Assembly: GCA_019426215.1 (NCBI GenBank)
Contig: CM033401.1
Location: forward strand, 12,901,134 to 12,965,133
Length of the DNA stretch: 64,000 bases
Direction of reading: 5' to 3'
DNA from: Buddleja alternifolia
Lineage: Eukaryota > Streptophyta > Magnoliopsida > Lamiales > Scrophulariaceae
Made by a program: the position numbers and the translations under genes. The notes beneath the pieces were generated by a model. That model was not told the origin of the DNA and did not search any database. It saw nothing but the letters and a program-made list of their open reading frames with translations. Positions within the stretch are counted from its first letter, which is position 1. Each line of letters opens with the position of its first letter. This document shows, in pieces, positions 58,373-64,000 of the stretch.

Positions 58373-59804
58373 TAAAAAGAAAAAAAATATAAGAATATAT
58401 ATGGTAAGTTGAGCAAGAATATATATTGTGTAATAGTGAAAAGTGATGAAAAACAAAAAATAGGTAAAAAAATTTGGCTTTTCCCGCCCAATTGAATTTT
58501 GAATTTTTTCAGCCTTAAATCACTTTTTACCCCTTCAAACACGTTATTCTCATCCAAAAAAAATCCCTCCCTTATTTCCCTCATTGCAAAAAACGTTCCA
58601 AGCTTCCAAAGCTTTCACAAAAAACCGTCCCTCATTACAAAGAAGACGTCCATCCCGCTCCCATCCCGTCAATCCTGAGTAAGTTATCTATAATCTTATA
58701 TGGTCATGGTATTTTTAATCTCTTTTTTTTGTTCGGGTTCAATCCTTGTGCCTAATGTTGAAATTTGAGTGCCTAATGTTGAGTGCCTAATCTTATATGG
58801 TCATGATTTTGAGTGCCTAATGTTGAGTACCTAATCTTATATGGTCATGATTTTGAGTGCCTAATGTTGAAATTTGAATGAATTTGACCTCATAGAGGTG
58901 AATATTCGTTGTCAATGTGGTTGAGGATTTTGTGTAATCTAATTTAAAAGTTTGAAGTTATGAATGTTTCTTAAGTGCTAATGCATATGTTTGTAGACTT
59001 AGTGGATTGATGTAAATATGTAGAGGTTCATTTTTTGTTGAAACTTGAAAGTTTCGTTTTTGTTTGATCATGCATAAAAACTGTAATGTGGTGTAGTATA
59101 ATGTGGTGCAATGTGTTTAGGCTGAAAATAGTTATATATGTTTTCATTAATTGCTTGAAACTGTAAATTCGTAGAAACTTGTTTAAACACCAAATCCTTC
59201 ATTGCAAGAAGTCTTGTTTTCTCTAATCTTATTTTTTGTTCTTGTTTTTGGTTGCAATATTTAAGAAGCTCCGTATACATACGCCGCTGCCGCCTCATTT
59301 TGCCCTCGTAATGTAAGAAGCTTTTCTTATTAAAGAAATATCTTTTTATTATGATGATTGATACCATCTTTCGTATTAGTGATTTCTTGTGTTTACCATC
59401 GAATTAATATAGGTAGTCAAAAGTATTTTGATAAGTTAAGAATATGTGTTCCTTTCCGAATGTACGTGTTTCATATTTTTTGAATTTCTTAAAGGGGATG
59501 TTTGTTGTCGTTTTTAAAATAATAGGACGAAGCTATGTGGAGTTGTTGGATGCTGTGCTGTGATAAATTGTGAAAACCCCGGGGATTGTCAATCGTGTTT
59601 TTACAGGACAAGACTGAGGTCTGAGGTCACAGAGTTACTGGCTGCTGTGGTGTTCTCGGAAACGGGGACGGAGTCTTGTAGAAAATTAATTATGACCAAC
59701 AAAATGACTGTATATATGCACAGTATGAGACAGCATTGTATGCTGTGCGTAAAGTAAAGAACTGTGTTGATCCTCATCGCAGGTATTATTTGTAGAATCT
59801 ATTT
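58373..59804. other. MULE interior between transposase and the minus-strand genes
   Basis: No convincing gene. A direct repeat of about 45 bp around GAGTGCCTAATGTTGAGTGCC is present three to four times at 58745-58870. A possible exon at 59525-59780 is broken by stops in every frame. Confidence 0.4.
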
Positions 59805-60221
59805 ATGATATCTTATTTTATAATGAAATATGTGATTTGTTTGGTCTTAATGTGCAGCTTGCTTCCTCCTGGTTTACTGTTGAGTGGACCTATGGTGCAT
59901 AGCAGAATTGAGAAGCCCCCGAAAAATTCCGATCCTGATAAAGAGAAAATTGAGGCATCTAATGATTCTTGCTTGTACTTCATTTTCAGAGACAAGGTGA
60001 AAGAGTTAGTAACGTTGATGGATTCGCATCATTGTCTTTCGAACGTTGCTAGAAAACATATTGAGGAAAATAGTATGATTTAGCTATTGAATATCATCAT
60101 ACAAGAGATAGACAATGAAGTGACGCAACAACATGACTGTGATGACTTTGATGATTTCCATCGATCCAGCAACTCTGAAAGCGAGGATGAGGCGTTCGGT
60201 GTGGAGTGTGATCGCATTTAA
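59805..60221 (+). pseudogene. Hypothetical MULE-associated ORF with an in-frame amber
   Basis: 92 codons, then TAG, then the same frame continues to a TAA at about 60221. It contains KPPKNSDPDKEKIEA and an acidic tail (DDFDDFHRSSNSESEDEAF). Unknown family. Located between the transposase and the Ulp1 genes. Confidence 0.35.
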
Positions 60222-60705
60222 TGAAAATGTTGTTTCAATTGTTAATTGTGTGTAATTTTCATAACTAGTAGAGACAATTTCATAGTTTGTGTAAAATGTT
60301 CAATCTTGTTTACATTGTTTGTTACTTGTAGAGACAATTTTCCAGTTTGTGTGCAATGTTTACTTTTTGTGCAATGTGATAATTCGTGTGTAATCTTTAA
60401 TATTGCGTTGATTGCGATAGTTCTAACAAAACGATGTAGAGTACATGTCATCCAACTGTTCACTATATTCAAAATAGACGGTAATATTGTTTTGTACGAT
60501 CTAAATCATGTCATATATTCAACAACCTTTGTCATATATTCATATCATGTCATATAAATCATGTCACACAAAAATACACTTCAATAATTCAACTAGATAA
60601 ACATTTTTTTCAGAGTTAAGAAGGCGGCGGTGGTTGAAAATTCACAAACGTGAAATACTCAAATAACTGCCTCATCATCTCTGTTTGATTCCTCATCAAG
60701 TCGGT
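60222..60705. other. Spacer with short direct repeats
   Basis: Repeats of TAGAGACAATTT and TTTGTGTGCAATGTT-type words; no gene. Confidence 0.45.
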
Positions 60706-61551
60706 TTAATTTTGAGCGAAAACGGCGAATTGAGATTCAAGATGTTCAAGACGGTCGAAATTAGTGGAGGTGCCTGCTGTATTACTTGTTGGTGGATACT
60801 GAACTTGAGGGATGTGAGTAACGACCTCTGTCTCCACATCAGTCTGCTCCCGAGGGTGAGGTACTCTCACGAAACCGCGCCCTAATGTGTTCTTCTTCAG
60901 TAGGTGCATATCAGCGAGCTGGACCATATCAACTGTCATTGGACCCTGAATTGGAATTTGATCGGTCTTATTTCGATCGAATGCCCCGAGCCGCTCGGCA
61001 ATGCGTGTAATAAGACCACCCATCAGTAGTTGACCCTTTACCTGTCTCGACACTTGAACAAATCTCTCACATAAAATATTTACCAAGTCCACGGGTTTTC
61101 CGATTTGAAAGCAATACAGAACTCTCTGATGTTGATACTTTACCGCTATACCCTGACTAAAAATTGTGAATGCCAAGATTCGGTGTAAATACCGGAGAGA
61201 ATAGTCAACAAGATCCGTGGCCTTAGCCGTGCATCCCGAAAACTTCTCATTAGGTAGCCGAGTAATTTCCTGCCAAAATGCATCCTCATTGGCTTCAAGT
61301 AGGGAATGGGTGTCACTTGTCGGCCAACCAAATATTCCCGCGATCTCCTGTTTAGACTTCACATAGGATTTATTGGCGATTCTAAACCGTGTTGTATCAT
61401 CATCATACTCAAAGGTGCTTAAAAACTCCAACATTAGCAGGTGGTAACTCGGTTCATCCATCCAATATAGTTCCTTCCATACCATGGCATCCAACCGTGT
61501 AATAAAATTGGGTACATCGATACCAATCGCTGTCATAGCGTCGGGATCCAA
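60706..61551 (-). CDS. Athila ORF1-like / plant transposon-associated protein
   Basis: An intact frame of 281 codons from MDPDAMTAIGIDVPNF. The middle (MDEPSYHLLMLEFLSTFEYD, then FRIANKSYVKSKQEIAGIFGW) resembles the conserved core of Athila ORF1 and related plant transposon proteins that often accompany gypsy elements and Ulp1-bearing MULEs. The C-terminus ends in a possible short coiled coil (FDRLEHLESQFAVF). The start is a few bases from the end of the truncated Ulp1 copy, so the junction may be a recombination or fusion point. Biochemical function unknown. Confidence 0.55.
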   Translation of the reverse strand: MDPDAMTAIGIDVPNFITRLDAMVWKELYWMDEPSYHLLMLEFLSTFEYDDDTTRFRIANKSYVKSKQEIAGIFGWPTSDTHSLLEANEDAFWQEITRLPNEKFSGCTAKATDLVDYSLRYLHRILAFTIFSQGIAVKYQHQRVLYCFQIGKPVDLVNILCERFVQVSRQVKGQLLMGGLITRIAERLGAFDRNKTDQIPIQGPMTVDMVQLADMHLLKKNTLGRGFVRVPHPREQTDVETEVVTHIPQVQYPPTSNTAGTSTNFDRLEHLESQFAVFAQN

Positions 61552-61559
61552 TGCAAATT

Positions 61560-62138
61560 ATCGTTGATAATTGCTAAAGTCCAATGCAAATTATTGTTGA
61601 TTGGCACAAAGATTTTATCACAATCAAGAAGACTATAATCAATGGGCGAAGTTCTAGCATCTGTCATAACTTTCACCGACTAAAAACCTCTATTTTTAAA
61701 TACGGCATAAAAGTAAAAACCAAAATAATGGCATTTCAAGTACCTCATTGGCTCCCTCAACTCTCTCTTTTTCAATAACAACATGTAGATATTACATACT
61801 TCATCATCAAGCCATCCCCGAGGTTTCAACAGTTTTAAACTCCTTGTACTAATTTGCTTCTCTTTCTTACCATAAGTTATACTCATCAACGATTTCGCCT
61901 TACGGGGATCGGACTTGGATTCTGAAATCTGTCACTTCTCATCTACGGTCAGAGGCATAAAATAATATGCCTCATCAATATCCAATGTATTCTGAACATG
62001 TTCGTTAACAACATTTGCAATTTCAGATACCAAATATTCACACAATACAGGGGTCCAACTAATTTTAAGATAACAACATTGCAATCCAATATCTAAATCA
62101 ATTGACTCAACATATGCTTCATATAAAATAAAATTCAA
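61560..62138 (-). pseudogene. Truncated second Ulp1-type protease copy
   Basis: Contains the C48 landmarks LKPRGWLDDEVCNIYML, a frame change, then DCDKIFVPINNNLHWTLAII. It breaks off right after the catalytic His, so the Asp and Cys of the triad are absent. It parallels the longer copy at 62135-63072 but is diverged, so it is an old tandem copy or a second element's remnant. Confidence 0.75.
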
Positions 62139-64000
62139 TTTACAATATTGTCATACATAAGTATCCAAGATAATACAATTATGATTAAAAAAACCCTCCT
62201 GTTCAAAATATCCAATGCAATCTTCTTTCTGAACAAACCCATGCGCTCCGCGTTATAATTTTTCAAATGCCTAAACTGTTCTCGAGTAGAAAAGTAGTCG
62301 ATGTTCTTGAGCATGAACACTCCACAGTCATCGCCATTCTGCTGTCGAGGCATGGTGCACACAATCTCCTCAGCCCATCCACTCAAATCATAACTTGTCC
62401 AGATTTGTGCCTCACGTATTGGACAAGATAGTTTTTCAACAACTTAAAAACCCCATTATCAGTCCTGTGAGGACCCAGTTAATCAATATACAGCATTTTT
62501 TTCTCATTCAGATTGATAATGGCTAAAGCCCAATGATTAATGTCGTGGATGGGGACAAAGATTGCATCACAATCAACAAGAGAGGTATTTGAATCTACCC
62601 AGTTTTCCACATTATCGAAACTAACGCCAGTTTTCAACTTTACTAAAAAGAAAGTATTAAAAAAATAGCACCTCAAGTACCTCTCTGGCTCCCTCATCTG
62701 CCTTTCAGCCAGTAAAATGAGGTAAGAATTAATGATTACGTCATCAAGCCATCCCCGAGGTTTCAAGGTGCGAAGGTTTTCCACTTTTACAGGGAAGTCA
62801 TTCACACTCACCATTATTTTGTCAGCCGGTAACTTATGGGATATGGCGTTGTTATATCGCTTTTGCTCATTTGAGGTCAAAGGCTGACAATGATAATTCT
62901 CTTCCACTGTATCCTCCTCCACCTTCACCTTTTTAACCCCCGTCTCCTCCTCCTCTTCACTCATCATTCCTTTTCCAGTTCCCTCATGGAAAGATGACAA
63001 AGGAGCTGCATCCATATCCATCTTCAGTTCCTCGAACTGGCCTCCATATTCAGGCTCCGTAACAGTTTTGGCCTGAAGTTAAAACAAGTTATTCATACGA
63101 AAGACAAAATATACCGTACACAAAATAAATTCATTAAATAACACCTGACTGTATTACCTTCTTAGTTGGGGCTAACTCAGTCCATGGGGACTGTAGAAGC
63201 CTACCCTTTTTCCTATCCCTCTTTGGATGGTCGCGATCGACAGCGGGAGGGGGGATCTCCTCATGTTTCAAGTCCATTAGGACATTAGCAACCTCTCCTT
63301 CCCCAACCACGACCTGATCAGCCACAATAGCCATCTCATTATGAACACAAGGGCTCACTGAACCATCAACTGACACATTACGATCAACACCAGAAAAGTG
63401 TTCATCATCCCTCTGATATCTTTGGAAAAGAGCTATCTGATTTTCTACGTTTGATAGCCTATTTTCCACGTTGGCTAGTCTAGCATCCACTCTTGAGTCC
63501 ATCTCTGATATTTTTTCCAAAATCTCACTGAACATTCTTAAAACCTCACCATTAGGTTCCGTTGAATGACTGGGAGCCCTTTCAGGAAGAGGGATGGAGG
63601 ATAACGGTGGAATGCTGTCGGGCGGAATGGCTGATGGATCAATTTCGGGCAAAGGATCACTAATGTCTTCCACTCTGTCCAATCCAAGCGAAGAACATTT
63701 ACCGACCACGTTAGCAAGGTACATGTCTTCAAATAGAATTCTACCCCCTGGCTCCAATATTGCAGCCCACGCATCAGTGGTCGGGTCCACCACAGAGTTT
63801 TTCGCATTGAAAGGAGGAAACTCCATATCGATTGAAGCATGTTCCTCCGGAGTGGGCTTTAGTATGCTTGAAATGTCCTAAAAATTTAAGCACATTATAA
63901 TAAATTACAAAACTCATTAATTATATTAATTGCAAAAACATAATGTGCACAAAAAATTCATACCAACCTTCGTGTTTAAGACCAATTTAAGCAACTGGTC
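62135..64000 (-). pseudogene. Ulp1-type (C48) cysteine protease gene of the MULE, 5' end off window
   Basis: Exons on the minus strand: 64000-63968 (continuing off the edge), 63877-63158 and 63072 downward, all joined in phase 0 with GT-AG borders. The second exon has a coiled-coil part (VDARLANVENRLSNVENQIA) and ends KGRLLQSPWTELAPTKK. The third has an acidic linker, then the protease: LKPRGWLDDVIINSYL, His in INHWALAI (62530-62535), Asp in LYID, and, after lesions, Cys in NGDDCGVFMLK (62324-62326). A TAA at 62479-62481 stands where Ser is usual after YID, and one frame change follows near 62400. Ulp1 proteases remove SUMO; such genes ride in plant MULEs (KI-MULE/CUMULE type). Confidence 0.82.

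Overview
This is a plant nuclear window, most likely from a eudicot, and it is built mostly of transposable elements. The evidence is an AT-rich background, GT-AG introns, plant Ty1/copia and Ty3/gypsy retrotransposons, CACTA, hAT and Mutator-like DNA transposons, a caulimovirid-type endogenous pararetrovirus, and TTTAGGG-type telomere-like repeats. Only one segment looks like an undamaged ordinary host gene: the last exon of a heptahelical (AdipoR/PAQR) membrane protein at 46-708. The genus cannot be fixed from the sequence. Everything here was read by eye; no alignment or database search was run.

Layout, left part. 1276-2564 is a Mutator-like non-autonomous element with a 9-bp target duplication, and a CACTA MITE (1536-1928) sits inside it. 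3143-8238 is a structurally complete Ty1/copia element on the minus strand: 501-bp LTRs, AAAAT target duplication, several broken frames, and a mutated integrase catalytic glutamate. Its LTRs carry an array of perfect heat-shock elements upstream of a TATA box. 10.4-12.9 kb holds a GC-rich promoter-like block and an unidentified spliced gene remnant. 14.1-15.8 kb is a small gypsy-type element with only a decayed gag.

Middle part. 16063-24690 is bounded by CACTA termini and subterminal repeats. It encodes no recognisable transposase but carries a broken F-box gene, an LRR fragment, an unassigned exon and a hAT-type insertion (20585-21714, 8-bp TSD). 25.4-26.5 kb is a TIR element. 26849-28933 is another hAT-type element (8-bp TSD) with a second copy of the CACTA MITE inside it. 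29.5-35.5 kb is an endogenous pararetrovirus on the minus strand. It retains its promoter, poly(A) signal, tRNA-Met primer site, small 5' ORFs, protease-RT-RNase H and transactivator, all damaged, and has no visible movement/coat protein region.

Right part. 35.8-38.8 kb holds a pair of nearly identical ~930-bp inverted repeats. One arm lies inside a TIR element (36766-39567). A scaffold gap of 100 N lies at 41980-42079. 42080-54175 is a SIRE/Maximus-like copia element on the minus strand with a 1.76-kb 5' LTR, gag, pol and a large third ORF; its 3' LTR is missing at the gap. The sequence on the far side of its 5' LTR (54176 onward) repeats the sequence at 39400-41979, starting exactly at the LTR edge and its 5-bp target site. 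The window therefore probably displays an empty and a filled version of one locus side by side. From 54.6 kb on there is a Mutator-like element with a MURA-type transposase (DDE residues and SWIM finger present). Facing it on the minus strand are a multi-exon Ulp1-type (C48) protease gene running off the window, a second truncated Ulp1 copy, and an Athila ORF1-like fragment.

How the parts work together: very little acts as a host pathway. The story is nested insertion, gene capture and decay, plus two features that may still have regulatory effects: the heat-shock-element LTRs and the long inverted repeat.
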